The notes under the pieces are model-generated. The model was not told the origin of the DNA and ran no database searches. It saw only the letters and a list, made by a program, of their open reading frames with translations. The position numbers and the translations under genes were made by a program. Below, one piece after another: positions 22,728 through 31,645 of a stretch of DNA of 64,000 nt. This DNA comes from NCEH01 sp040049195 (GTDB taxonomy: Bacteria; Pseudomonadota; Alphaproteobacteria; Rhizobiales; Xanthobacteraceae), in assembly GCF_040049195.1 (NCBI RefSeq), contig NZ_JBDZDL010000005.1; one strand, 5' to 3'. Positions within the stretch are counted from its first letter, which is position 1. Each line of letters opens with the position of its first letter.

Positions 22728-23434
22728 CCGGCAATGCCGAGGCGCGCGGGCTGAGCGCCCGCGGCCACGCGTTTGAGATAATCCGCTTTGCTGGGATGCA
22801 TGTGTTCGACGCACAATTGCGCCAGCGCCCAGGAATCGCGCCCGCGCAGGAGTTCTATCATGGTCTCGTGCTGGCGGCGGGAGACTTCGAGCCCTTCGGT
22901 GTCGGCGAGGTTCTTGGCGCGCATCGGCAAGGTGAGGCCCATATAGTCCTGGAGCGAGCGCACCAGATACGGGTTGCCGCATGCGGAGAACAGGGCGATG
23001 TGGAAGGCATCGTTGGTTTCATGGATGCCGCGCAGGTCGCCCTGGGCCGCGAAACGGGCATAATCGGCCTGGATCGCGCTGAGCTTCTCGATCAGCTCCG
23101 GCGCGGCCGGCAGCGCGATCATGAGCGCGGCCTGGCGGGTCAGCATCTCGCGCACTTCGTAGATCTGCTGCACTTCCTGCGCGGAATAGGAGCAAACGGT
23201 CGCGCCCACATTCTTTTCGCGCCGCACGATGCCGGTGCGTTCCAGCTGCACCAGGGCCTGGCGAATGAAATGGCGGCTGGCGCCATAGCGCGCCATCAGC
23301 GTGTCCTCGACCAGACGCGAGCCCGGAGAAAACCGGCCGAAGATGATGTCCTCTTCGATCTCGCGCACGATTTCCGCCTGGCTGGCATCACGCCCGGCGG
23401 GGGTCGCGCCCTCAGGTGTCGAGCTTTCCATCAT
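22724..23434 (-). CDS. GntR-family regulator, FCD type
   Basis: A 236-residue regulator. The winged helix is at about residues 20-88 (IVREIEEDIIFGRFSPGSRL, ARYGASRHFIRQALVQLERT, GIVRREKNVGATV). The FCD effector domain covers about 95-225, with probable metal ligands in the pattern of Asp/His residues (HETNDAFHIALFSACGN, QHETMIELL, CVEHMH). FCD regulators usually respond to sugar acids or their breakdown products, which fits this locus. The start overlaps the stop of the Gfo/Idh/MocA gene by 4 bp (ATGA), so it is expressed with the transporter operon. Confidence 0.92.
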   Translation of the reverse strand: MMESSTPEGATPAGRDASQAEIVREIEEDIIFGRFSPGSRLVEDTLMARYGASRHFIRQALVQLERTGIVRREKNVGATVCSYSAQEVQQIYEVREMLTRQAALMIALPAAPELIEKLSAIQADYARFAAQGDLRGIHETNDAFHIALFSACGNPYLVRSLQDYMGLTLPMRAKNLADTEGLEVSRRQHETMIELLRGRDSWALAQLCVEHMHPSKADYLKRVAAGAQPARLGIAG

Positions 23435-24444
23435 CCCCGCGTGTCCCGTTCAAAGCCGGACAGGCGATAGCAATCCTCCACCAGGCGCAAGGTTTCAAGA
23501 TTGTCCTCAGGCGCGGTCTCGAACGGCGCACCGGTTTCGAGCCCGGCGATGAAATGCGCGATGGTGGCGCTGTAGGAGTCCCGGTAGCAGGTGGGCAGAT
23601 CATAGACCTGCGCGGCGGGATTTTCCCCGAAGCAGGACAGGGTATCGCCGGCGAGGCGGATGGTGCCGGTCTCGCCCAGAATCTCCACCCAGTCGGACTG
23701 GGCCGGCGGGGCGCCGTGGACGGCAAAGCTCGCGAACACGCCGACGCCATTCCCCTCGGGCGTGGCAAGCTGGATCACCGCGCCGTCCTCGCCCGCCAGC
23801 ACCGGGCAGGTGCGGGTCAAGGCGGCGGCCTCCACTTTCAGCGGGCCGAGCAGCATGCGCAGCGTGTCGAGATGATGGATCAGCACTTCCGCCACCAGCA
23901 TGCGCTTTTCGTGGCGCATGTAGGGCTGGCGCACCAAAGCGGGATACTGGCCCTCGGCGTCGGGCACCGTGCCGCTGGTGGCGAGCGTGAGGCGGGCGGC
24001 CTTCACCTTGCCGATGCGGCCGTCGCGCAGCCATTGGGCGGCGTCTCGATAATAGGCGCGGAACCGCCAGTTCTCATGCACCATCAGACGCACCGAACCG
24101 GCCACGTCCGCCACCAATTGCTCGGCCTCCGCAAGCGTCGGGGCAAGCGGCTTCTGGCACAGGATCGGCAGGCCGCGCGCCGCGACGAGGCGCACCAGCT
24201 CGGCATGGACCGCGCGCGGGGCGGCGATATCGACGGCGTCCAGCTCCGCGCCGTCCAGCATCGCCTCGGCGCTGGCGAACACGGCGGGAATGTCGAACTG
24301 CGCGGCCCGCTCGCCTGCCCGCTCGGGCGAGGGATCGGCGATGGCGACCACGCGCGCCCGGCCGGCCAGCGCTTGCCAGCCCACCAGGTGATGCTGCGTG
24401 ACCCAGCCGGCGCCGATCAGGCCGATGCGAAGCGCGCGGCTCAT
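23431..24444 (-). CDS. Gfo/Idh/MocA-family oxidoreductase
   Basis: A 337-residue NAD(P)-dependent sugar dehydrogenase-type protein. The N-terminal Rossmann domain begins RIGLIGAGWVTQHHLVGW and the family QKP motif is in ILCQKPLAPTLAEAEQL. The C-terminal domain carries the substrate side, including VAEVLIHHLDTLRMLLGPLK with the conserved His-Asp region. Members oxidise sugars, inositols or related cyclitols at a ring hydroxyl. It overlaps the ATPase gene by 4 bp upstream and the GntR gene by 4 bp downstream, so it is an operon partner of the transporter and probably performs the first oxidation of the imported sugar. Confidence 0.9.
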   Translation of the reverse strand: MSRALRIGLIGAGWVTQHHLVGWQALAGRARVVAIADPSPERAGERAAQFDIPAVFASAEAMLDGAELDAVDIAAPRAVHAELVRLVAARGLPILCQKPLAPTLAEAEQLVADVAGSVRLMVHENWRFRAYYRDAAQWLRDGRIGKVKAARLTLATSGTVPDAEGQYPALVRQPYMRHEKRMLVAEVLIHHLDTLRMLLGPLKVEAAALTRTCPVLAGEDGAVIQLATPEGNGVGVFASFAVHGAPPAQSDWVEILGETGTIRLAGDTLSCFGENPAAQVYDLPTCYRDSYSATIAHFIAGLETGAPFETAPEDNLETLRLVEDCYRLSGFERDTRG

Positions 24445-25592
24445 TGCAGGCCACGCGCCGCGGCGAGCGCGCCCTGGGCGGTGCGTTCGCCGGAGATCGC
24501 CCGGCCGGTCTCGGCATCGAACAGATAGGCCGCGCTGGCGGAGAAGGCGAGGTGCACCTCGTCGCCGGGGCGCACCATCACGTTGCGCGGCAGGCGCGCG
24601 GTGCACTCGCCGAGCGGGGTTTCCAGCACCACCAGGGTTTCCGCGCCCAGCGGCTCGATCGCGAAGGCCTTGCCGCGAATGCGGCCGCGCAGCCCCTCCC
24701 CCGCCGCGGCGGGGTCGAGATGCAGGTCTTCCGCGCGCACGCCGAAGGTGATCTTGCGGTCGGCATAGGGGGCGAGCGAGGCGGCGCTCCAGCGGGTGAG
24801 CGGCGTATGGAACGCGCCCTCCTCCAGCAGGAAGCCGTCCGCGCTCCGGCGCAGCGGCGCGGTGAACAGATTCATGGGGGGCGACCCCAGGAACCGCGCG
24901 ACGAAGGTGTCGGCCGGCTCCCAATAGACGTCGAGCGGCGCGCCGATCTGCGCCACCTTCCCGCCGTTCATCACGCAGATCCGCGTGCCCATGGTCATGG
25001 CTTCCACCTGGTCGTGGGTCACGTAGATCATGGTGGAGCCGAGGCGGTGGTGCTGCTTGATCAGCTCGTTGCGGGTGTTGACGCGCAGCGCCGCGTCGAG
25101 GTTCGACAGCGGCTCATCGAACAGGAACACCATGGGCTCACGCACCATGGCGCGGCCGAGCGCGACGCGCTGGCGCTGGCCGCCGGAGAGCGCGCTGGGC
25201 TTGCGGGCGAGCAGCGCGCCGAGGCCGAGGATGTCGGCGGCTTCCTTCACGCGGCGCTCGATCTCCGCCGCGTTCACATTGCGGCGGCGCAGGCCGAAGG
25301 CGAGGTTTTCGCCCACCGTCATGTGCGGATAGAGCGCATAGGACTGGAACACCATGGCGATGTCGCGGTCCTTGGCGGCGACATTGTTCACCACCCGCCC
25401 GTCGATGGACAAGGTGCCCTCGCTGATGGTCTCGAGCCCCGCGACCATGCGCAGGGTGGTGGACTTGCCGCAGCCGGACGGGCCGAGCAGCACCATGAAC
25501 TCGCCGTCGCGAATGTGCAGGTCCACATGGTCCACGGCGTACTGGCTGGTGCCGTAGCGCTTGCAGAGCTTGTCGAGAATGACGACCGACAT
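24441..25592 (-). CDS. carbohydrate ABC transporter ATP-binding protein (UgpC/MalK type)
   Basis: A 383-residue ATPase. Walker A is GPSGCGKST (about 37-45), the Q-loop VFQSYALYPHMTV, signature LSGGQRQRVALGRA, Walker B VFLFDEPLSNLDAALR, switch His in VTHDQVEAMTM. The extra C-terminal TOBE/OB region (about 235-375) marks the sugar-importer class. It serves the two permeases and the binding protein encoded upstream in the same operon. Confidence 0.95.
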   Translation of the reverse strand: MSVVILDKLCKRYGTSQYAVDHVDLHIRDGEFMVLLGPSGCGKSTTLRMVAGLETISEGTLSIDGRVVNNVAAKDRDIAMVFQSYALYPHMTVGENLAFGLRRRNVNAAEIERRVKEAADILGLGALLARKPSALSGGQRQRVALGRAMVREPMVFLFDEPLSNLDAALRVNTRNELIKQHHRLGSTMIYVTHDQVEAMTMGTRICVMNGGKVAQIGAPLDVYWEPADTFVARFLGSPPMNLFTAPLRRSADGFLLEEGAFHTPLTRWSAASLAPYADRKITFGVRAEDLHLDPAAAGEGLRGRIRGKAFAIEPLGAETLVVLETPLGECTARLPRNVMVRPGDEVHLAFSASAAYLFDAETGRAISGERTAQGALAAARGLQ

Positions 25593-25604
25593 TGCGCTTA
25601 ACCC

Positions 25605-26474
25605 CTACTTCACCGCGCCGGCAGTCATGCCGCGGATGAGTTTTTCCGAGAAGAAGATGTAGGCGAGGATGACCGGGACCACCGAGATCATGACGCCCGC
25701 GGCGATCATGCCGATGTCCTGGAAATGATCGCCCATGAAGGCGCGGATGCCGATCGGCAGCGTGCGCTTGTCCGGGTCGGTGATGAGCACGACGGCGAAC
25801 AGGAACTCGTTCCAGAGCTGGATGAAGTTCAGGATCAGCGTGGTGGCGATCGCCGGCATGCCGATGGGCAGGACGATGCGGCGGAAGATCTCGATGTCGC
25901 CATAGCCGTCCATCTTCGCGGCGTCGAACAGGTCCTGCGGGATGCGGGCGAAGAAGCCCTCCAGCAGATACACGGTCAAGGGAAGCTGCAGCGAGATATA
26001 GACCAGGGTCAGCCCGAGCAGGCTGTTGTAGAGATTATAGTCCACCAGGATCTGGTAGAGCGAAATCAAGGTGATCTGCGGCGGGAAGATGATGGAGGAG
26101 AACAGCACCGCATAGATCAGGCGATTGCCCTTGAAGCGATAGCGCGCCAAGGCATGCGCCGCCGCCGCGCCCACCAAAGTCACCACCGCCACGGCGCCGA
26201 CCACGACCAGGGTGGAGTTCCAGAAATAGGTGGCGAAATTGGAATCCACCCAGGCGATGCGGAACTGTTCCCAATGGAACGGGCTCGGCCAGGCATAATG
26301 GTCGAGGCTGATTTCGCCGGTGGTGCGCACCGACATGGAGGCGAGCCACAGGAACGGGCCGAGCGTATAGATCGTATAGGCGCCGATCACCAAGGCGAGG
26401 CCGCCGCGCGCGAACAGGCGCGGCAAGGGGGTGGCGCCGGGGTCGCGGGCGCCGAGCATGGAAAAGAGGGCCAT
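25605..26474 (-). CDS. carbohydrate ABC transporter permease (UgpE/MalG type)
   Basis: A 289-residue inner-membrane protein with six predicted helices. The EAA loop that contacts the ATPase reads DAAKMDGYGDIEIFRRIVLP with IGMPAIATTLIL after it. The N-terminal helix (ALVIGAYTIYTLGPFLWLAS) and a short cytoplasmic C-terminus fit the MalG-like partner. It is 3 bp downstream of the other permease gene and 12 bp upstream of the ATPase gene. Confidence 0.93.
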   Translation of the reverse strand: MALFSMLGARDPGATPLPRLFARGGLALVIGAYTIYTLGPFLWLASMSVRTTGEISLDHYAWPSPFHWEQFRIAWVDSNFATYFWNSTLVVVGAVAVVTLVGAAAAHALARYRFKGNRLIYAVLFSSIIFPPQITLISLYQILVDYNLYNSLLGLTLVYISLQLPLTVYLLEGFFARIPQDLFDAAKMDGYGDIEIFRRIVLPIGMPAIATTLILNFIQLWNEFLFAVVLITDPDKRTLPIGIRAFMGDHFQDIGMIAAGVMISVVPVILAYIFFSEKLIRGMTAGAVK

Positions 26475-26477
26475 GGG

Positions 26478-27434
26478 TCAGTATTCCAGCCGGTCCTTGG
26501 AGGCGAGCACCCGGTTCAGGATGACCACGGCGGCGCACACCACGCCGAACCACACCGTCGCGATGGCGGAGGGATAGCCGAGATCGAACGTGTTCCAGTT
26601 GAACGCCCGCTTGTAGACATAGGTCGAGACCGTCTCGGTGGCCCAGAGCGGACCGCCGCCAGTCATGATCCACACCAGATCGAAGATCTTCATCTTGCCG
26701 ATGAAGGCGAGAATGTAGAGGTTCAGCAGCGTCGGCCGCAGCATCGGCACGATCACGTGCCGCAGCTTCGCGCCCCAGCCGCAATTGTCGAGCTCGGCCG
26801 CCTCCAGCACCTCGCCGGGCAGCGAATGGATGGCAGCAAGGCACACCACCATGTTGAACCCGGCCCATTTCCAGGCATGGGTCACGATCAGCGCGCCGAG
26901 CGCGAGATTGGGATCGCCGAGCCAGGATTCGGCGAGCGCGCCGAGGCCCACCGCGCGCAGCAGCTCGTTGAGGATGCCCCAGTCGTAATTGTAGATCCAC
27001 ATCCACAGGATCGCGACGACCACATAGGACAGGAGCACGGGCGTGAACCACGCCACGCGCAGGAACCGGGCGAACGGAACGCCGGCATAAAGCGCCAGCG
27101 CCAGCAGCAGCCCGGTGGACACGTCCAGGACGGGAGCGATGAACGACCACACGAAGGTGTTGCGCACGGCGACCCAGAAGGTCTCGTCCGACATTAGCGC
27201 GCGGTAATTGTCGAGGCCCACGAAGGTCGCGTCGAGACCCTCGATGGTGAAGAAGCTGTCATAGATGGTGCGGAAGGCCGGATAGGCCGTCAGCCCCACG
27301 TAAATGGCCAGCGCCGGCACCAGGAAGACCACGAGCACGGGCCATGAGGTCCGCCGCGGGTCCGCCACCGAGCCGGGCGACTTGACGTCGTCCGGCCGGG
27401 CCGCGGTGGAAGTCATCGTCGCGTCCTGGGACAT
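26478..27434 (-). CDS. carbohydrate ABC transporter permease (UgpA/MalF type)
   Basis: A 318-residue inner-membrane protein. After a hydrophilic N-terminus of about 28 residues it has the first helix (WPVLVVFLVPALAIYVGLTA) and five more. The EAA loop reads LEAAELDNCGWGAKLRHVIV with PMLRPTLLNLYI. It forms a heterodimer with the MalG-type permease encoded next. The binding-protein gene ends 6 bp upstream. Confidence 0.93.
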   Translation of the reverse strand: MSQDATMTSTAARPDDVKSPGSVADPRRTSWPVLVVFLVPALAIYVGLTAYPAFRTIYDSFFTIEGLDATFVGLDNYRALMSDETFWVAVRNTFVWSFIAPVLDVSTGLLLALALYAGVPFARFLRVAWFTPVLLSYVVVAILWMWIYNYDWGILNELLRAVGLGALAESWLGDPNLALGALIVTHAWKWAGFNMVVCLAAIHSLPGEVLEAAELDNCGWGAKLRHVIVPMLRPTLLNLYILAFIGKMKIFDLVWIMTGGGPLWATETVSTYVYKRAFNWNTFDLGYPSAIATVWFGVVCAAVVILNRVLASKDRLEY

Positions 27435-27440
27435 GCACCC

Positions 27441-28724
27441 TCACCCTTTGAAGCAGGCGGCGTTCATCTTGTCGGCGGCGTCCTGCACGCTGATGAGCCC
27501 GGCCGGGAAGGCGTTGTTCATCACCTGCGTATAGGTCTCCGCGCACTTGGCGCGATAATGGAACAGCGGGGTGCCGAAGAAGTATTTGACACCCTTGTTG
27601 CGCGCATTCAGCTCGGCGAAATAATCCGCATGCGCGCTCTTGATCTTGCTCGGGTCGGAGGCAAGGCCGGTCTGGAGCGAAACCTGCTCCATCCACTTGG
27701 TGCCGTTCTCACGGGTGGCCATGGACTTCAGCAAGGCGCCCGCGCAGTCCTTGTTCTTGCCCTTGGAGTACATCACGAAGCTGCCGGCGACGGCGAGCGT
27801 CTTGCACTCGGGGCACTTGCCGCCGTCCATGGCGGGGAACTGCATGATGCCGAGCGGGAAGTTCGCCGGCATGCCGCCGCTCTCCGGCGCGGCGAAGGCG
27901 CGGCCGGTGAACCAGCTCGGGTCGGGGAAGGTGAGCGAGCCGGGGGTGTTGTAGAAATAGAAGTGGGATTCACCGAGCTTCAGCGTGGAGAAGCTCTTGG
28001 GATAGGCGCCGGCATCCACCAGGCCCTTCACCCATTCCATCACTTCGATGACGCGCGGATCCTTGTAGGAGAGCGTGCCGTCCAGCAGCTTGCCGTAATC
28101 CTCGGGGCCGAGCTTGCGCAGCAGCGCTTCGTACAGCACGAGGCCGCCGGGGAACGGACGGTCGCCGACGCCCTGCGAGATCGGGGTGATGCCGGCGGCG
28201 ACGCCCTTTTTCACCAGATCGGTGAACTGGGCCTGGGTGAGCTGGAAATTGGCCGGCACATCGACGCCGACCTTCTTCACCAGATCCTTGTTGTAATAGA
28301 GCTCGACCGTATAGGCCTCGACCGGGAGGCCGTAGACCTTGCCCTTGGAGGTCCAGGCGGGCTTGGCCCAGTCTTCGAGACCGGCGAGGTCGATATAGCT
28401 GTCGAGGGGCTCGAGGAACCCGCCGGCGAGGAATTCCGGCTGGTCGGGCTCAAGATAGAAGATGTCGGGGGCCTGCCCCGTGCGCACCGCAGACTTGGCC
28501 TGGGTGTAGATATCCGCCTTGGGGATGAAGCTCAGCTTCACCGAGCACTGCGGATTGGCGGCCTCGAATTCCTTGACCCGGGCGGAGACCCAATCCTTCT
28601 TGGCCGGCTCGTCGGGCCAATTGCTCCACATATTGACCTGCACCGGCTCCGACAGCGCTGGCCCCATGCATCCGATGCTCAACGCCGCCGCAGCGACCGC
28701 ACATCCAAACCGACCCCATTTCAT
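27441..28724 (-). CDS. extracellular sugar-binding protein of the ABC importer
   Basis: A 427-residue periplasmic solute-binding protein of the family 1 (MalE/UgpB-like) class. The start at 28724 (MKWGRFGCAVAAAALSIG) is preferred over the ATG two codons upstream because GGAGG then has 8-base spacing. A signal peptide ends near PALS. Family features are NMWSNWPDEPAKKDWV at the N-terminus, the hinge region GQAPDIFYLEPDQPEFLAGG, and GLPVEAYTVELYYNKDLVKK. The ligand is a carbohydrate or sugar-derived compound; the neighbouring sugar-acid enzymes suggest an aldose or sugar acid. The promoter region upstream is shared with the divergent dehydratase operon. Confidence 0.93.
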   Translation of the reverse strand: MKWGRFGCAVAAAALSIGCMGPALSEPVQVNMWSNWPDEPAKKDWVSARVKEFEAANPQCSVKLSFIPKADIYTQAKSAVRTGQAPDIFYLEPDQPEFLAGGFLEPLDSYIDLAGLEDWAKPAWTSKGKVYGLPVEAYTVELYYNKDLVKKVGVDVPANFQLTQAQFTDLVKKGVAAGITPISQGVGDRPFPGGLVLYEALLRKLGPEDYGKLLDGTLSYKDPRVIEVMEWVKGLVDAGAYPKSFSTLKLGESHFYFYNTPGSLTFPDPSWFTGRAFAAPESGGMPANFPLGIMQFPAMDGGKCPECKTLAVAGSFVMYSKGKNKDCAGALLKSMATRENGTKWMEQVSLQTGLASDPSKIKSAHADYFAELNARNKGVKYFFGTPLFHYRAKCAETYTQVMNNAFPAGLISVQDAADKMNAACFKG

Positions 28725-28778
28725 AAGCATGTCCTCCCTAGGTTTGTTTTGCCCGGAAGTTGGACTGCGCGGCGCAAG

Positions 28779-28852
28779 ATTGTCAATAATAATTGGCGTT
28801 AGCGCGCAGGAATCTTCAATCAAACGCTCATGCGCCTAAAATTATTGACAAT
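28779..28852. promoter_or_regulatory. 12-bp inverted repeat in the divergent promoter region; TTGACA in each arm
   Basis: ATTGTCAATAAT (28779-28790) and its exact reverse complement ATTATTGACAAT (28841-28852) flank the space between the binding-protein operon and the dehydratase operon. Each arm contains TTGACA oriented toward its own operon, so each may be both -35 element and operator half. For the rightward operon TAGGGT at 28867-28872 could be the -10 (16-bp spacer). The FCD regulator of the locus is the obvious candidate to bind here. Confidence 0.5.
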
Positions 28853-28914
28853 ATGGAAGCCCTGGATAGGGTGCCGTCGGGTCGGCGCGACGATCGGCCA
28901 ACGGGAGAACGGGC

Positions 28915-30627
28915 ATGGCCAAGGGGCTGCGCAAGGGATTGACGAGCTATGGGGACGAGGGATTTGCGCTGTTTCTGCGCAAGGCCTTCATCAAGGCGAT
29001 GGGCTATTCGGACGATGCCCTCGACCGTCCGATCATCGGCATCACCAACACCTATAGCGACTACAATCCCTGCCACGGCAACGTGCCGGCGCTGGTGGAA
29101 GCGGTAAAACGCGGCGTCATGCTTGCGGGCGGCATGCCCATGGTGTTCCCCACCATCTCGATCCACGAGAGCTTCGCCCACCCCACCTCCATGTTCCTGC
29201 GCAATCTCATGGCCATGGACACGGAAGAGATGATCCGCGCCCAGCCCATGGACGCGGTGGTGGTGATCGGCGGCTGCGACAAGACCTTGCCGGCCCAGAT
29301 CATGGGCGCGGTGAGCGTGGATCTGCCCACGGTCGTTGTGCCGGTCGGGCCCATGGTGGTCGGCCATCACAAGGGCGAGGTGCTCGGCGCCTGCACCGAT
29401 TGCCGCCGCCTGTGGAGCGCCCATCGCGCCGGCGAGATCGACGCGGTGGAGATCGAAACCGTCAATTCCCGCCTCGCCCCCTCGGTCGGCACCTGCATGG
29501 TGATGGGCACCGCCTCCACCATGGCCTGCATCACCGAGGCCATGGGCCTGTCGCTGCCCATGAGCGCGACCATTCCCGCCCCTCACGCCGAGCGCATCCG
29601 CCTCGCGGAGGAGAGCGGGCGCGTGGCGGCGCAGATGGCGGTGACCGGCGGCCCGCGCCCGAGCGAGCTGCTCACCCCCACCGCCTTCCGCAACGCCGCC
29701 GTGGTGCTCCAGGCCATCGGCGGCTCCACCAACGGCATCATCCATCTCACCGCCATCGCCAACCGCACGAAATACGGCTTCGACCTCGACACGCTCGACG
29801 AGCTGGGTCGCACGGTGCCGGTGCTGGTGGATCTCAAGCCCTCCGGCGCGCATTACATGGAGCATTTCCATCACGCCGGCGGCCTGCCCAAGCTGTTGAA
29901 GCAATTGGGCGATCTGATCGATCTCGACGCCCCCACCCTCACCGGCGGCACGCTCGCCGACGTGGTGGCGCGCGCCGAGGACGTGCCGGGGCAGGATGTG
30001 ATCCGCTCGCGCGACAATCCCATCAAGGCCGAGGGCTCCATGGCGGTGCTCTACGGCAATCTTGCCCCCGGCGGCGCCATCATCAAGCAGGCGGCGGCGA
30101 GCGCGGCCCTGCTCCAGCACACCGGCCGGGCCGTGGTGTTCGAATCGGTGGAGGACATGGCCGCGCGCGTGGACGATCCCGACCTCGACGTGACGCCGCA
30201 GGATGTGCTCGTGCTGCGCAACACCGGCCCCAAGGGCGCGCCGGGCATGCCGGAAGCGGGCTATCTGCCGATCCCGAAGAAGCTCGCCCGCCAGGGCGTG
30301 AAGGACATGGTGCGCATTTCGGATGCCCGCATGAGCGGCACCGCCTTCGGCACCATCGTGCTGCACATGACGCCCGAATCCGCCGCCGGCGGCCCGCTCG
30401 GCCTGGTGAAGACCGGCGACAGCATCCGCCTGGACGTGGCGGGCCGGCGCATTGATCTTTTGGTGGACGAGGCCGAGATGGACGCCCGGCGCGCCGCCCT
30501 CGCCCTGGAGCCCGCCGCCGCCCTGCCCGAGCGCGGCTATGCGCGCCTGTTCGTGGACAGCGTGCTGCAGGCGGACGAAGGCTGCGACTTCGACTTCCTG
30601 CGGCGCGGCGGGGTCGGCGGGGCATGA
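28915..30627 (+). CDS. IlvD/Edd-family sugar acid dehydratase
   Basis: A 570-residue iron-sulfur dehydratase. Cluster cysteines are at about residues 53 (YNPCHGN), 121 (GGCDKT) and 194 (GTCMVMGTAST), the three-Cys pattern of the [2Fe-2S] sugar acid group; Lys in CDKTLP is the usual Mg-coordinating carbamylated Lys. Start and length fit arabinonate/xylonate/gluconate dehydratases better than dihydroxyacid dehydratase of branched-chain synthesis. It would convert an aldonate to a 2-keto-3-deoxy acid. It overlaps the lactonase-type gene by 4 bp and is divergent from the ABC importer operon. Confidence 0.92.
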   Translation: MAKGLRKGLTSYGDEGFALFLRKAFIKAMGYSDDALDRPIIGITNTYSDYNPCHGNVPALVEAVKRGVMLAGGMPMVFPTISIHESFAHPTSMFLRNLMAMDTEEMIRAQPMDAVVVIGGCDKTLPAQIMGAVSVDLPTVVVPVGPMVVGHHKGEVLGACTDCRRLWSAHRAGEIDAVEIETVNSRLAPSVGTCMVMGTASTMACITEAMGLSLPMSATIPAPHAERIRLAEESGRVAAQMAVTGGPRPSELLTPTAFRNAAVVLQAIGGSTNGIIHLTAIANRTKYGFDLDTLDELGRTVPVLVDLKPSGAHYMEHFHHAGGLPKLLKQLGDLIDLDAPTLTGGTLADVVARAEDVPGQDVIRSRDNPIKAEGSMAVLYGNLAPGGAIIKQAAASAALLQHTGRAVVFESVEDMAARVDDPDLDVTPQDVLVLRNTGPKGAPGMPEAGYLPIPKKLARQGVKDMVRISDARMSGTAFGTIVLHMTPESAAGGPLGLVKTGDSIRLDVAGRRIDLLVDEAEMDARRAALALEPAAALPERGYARLFVDSVLQADEGCDFDFLRRGGVGGA

Positions 30628-31514
30628 GCGCGACGGACGGGGCGGAGCCGGCCTACGCCCCGCTCTGCCTGCCGCCCCGCGCGCCCGCGCGGGCCCCCGA
30701 CTTCGCTTTGCCCGAAGGCACCTGCGACTGCCACATGCATATCTTCGGCCCCAGGGCCGACTATCCGCTGGCGGAGGCGCGCAACTACACGCCGCAGCTC
30801 TGCACGCTGGAAACCTATCTCGCGATGATGGCCCACACGGGCATCGCCCGTGCCGTGCTCGTTCAGCCGAGCGTCTACGGCACCGACAACCGTGCCCAGC
30901 TCGATGCCATGGCCCGCGCGCCGGAGCGTTTCCGTGCCGTGGTCGTGGTGGCGCCGGAAACCGGGGATGCCGAATTGGCGGCCCTGCATGCGCAGGGCGT
31001 GCGCGGCGTGCGCGTCAATGCCCGCAATCCCGGCGGCCTGAAGCTGGAGGACGTGCCCCGGCTCGCCGCCCGCATCGCCCCCTTGGGCTGGCATATCCAG
31101 CTGCAGACCTCGCTGGAGCGGCTGGCCGAGCTGGACGATCTGTTCGCCGCCGTGCCGGTGCCCCTGGTGGTGGACCATTTCGGCCTGCCGGACCCGCGGC
31201 TCGGCCCGTCGAGCGCGCCCTTCCGCAATCTGCTGCGCCTGCTGGAGAGCGGCCGGCTGTGGCTGAAGCTCTCCGCGCCCTATCGCGCGAGCCGCCTCGG
31301 CGCGCCGTTCGACGATCTGCTGCCCCTGGTGGAGGCGCTGGTCGCCGCGCGGCCCGACCGCCTGCTGTGGGCGAGCGACTGGCCCCATTCCGAACTCTGG
31401 GACGCCATGCCCGACACCACCGATCTGGTGGACCTCGCCGGCCGCTGGCTGGCCACGGACGCCCTGCGCCAGCAGGTGCTGGTGGACAATCCCGCCCGCC
31501 TCTACTGGGCCTGA
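30624..31514 (+). CDS. amidohydrolase-family lactonase (COG3618/LigI-like)
   Basis: A 296-residue TIM-barrel hydrolase of the amidohydrolase_2 family. The metal-site start is GTCDCHMHIFGPRADYP (HxH), followed by VLVQPSVYGTDN, VRGVRVNARNPGG, VVDHFGLPDP and the terminal WASDWPHSELWD with the catalytic Asp. This family holds sugar lactonases (L-rhamnono-, L-fucono- and galactarolactonases) and 2-pyrone-4,6-dicarboxylate lactonase. Next to a sugar acid dehydratase (ATGA overlap) a sugar-1,4/1,5-lactonase is the best reading: it would open the lactone made by the dehydrogenase and hand the aldonate to the dehydratase. Confidence 0.88.
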   Translation: MSATDGAEPAYAPLCLPPRAPARAPDFALPEGTCDCHMHIFGPRADYPLAEARNYTPQLCTLETYLAMMAHTGIARAVLVQPSVYGTDNRAQLDAMARAPERFRAVVVVAPETGDAELAALHAQGVRGVRVNARNPGGLKLEDVPRLAARIAPLGWHIQLQTSLERLAELDDLFAAVPVPLVVDHFGLPDPRLGPSSAPFRNLLRLLESGRLWLKLSAPYRASRLGAPFDDLLPLVEALVAARPDRLLWASDWPHSELWDAMPDTTDLVDLAGRWLATDALRQQVLVDNPARLYWA

Positions 31515-31594
31515 CCTGACCCGACGCACGAGCGATCGACCCTCATCGCCCGTGCTTCGGGCGGCCCGCCCCCTGGAGACTGAGCAACAGATGG

Positions 31595-31632
31595 TTGACT
31601 AGGAAATCATCCTGATTTAGTTTCCTAGTCAA
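31595..31632. promoter_or_regulatory. MarR operator: TTGACTAGGAAA/TTTCCTAGTCAA
   Basis: A perfect 12-bp inverted repeat (31595-31606 and 31621-31632) with a 14-bp spacer lies 13 bp before the start of the MarR gene and overlaps a TTGACT that can act as -35. Binding by the adjacent MarR dimer, with autorepression, is the natural inference. Confidence 0.65.
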
Positions 31633-31645
31633 TCAAGGAGCCGCC

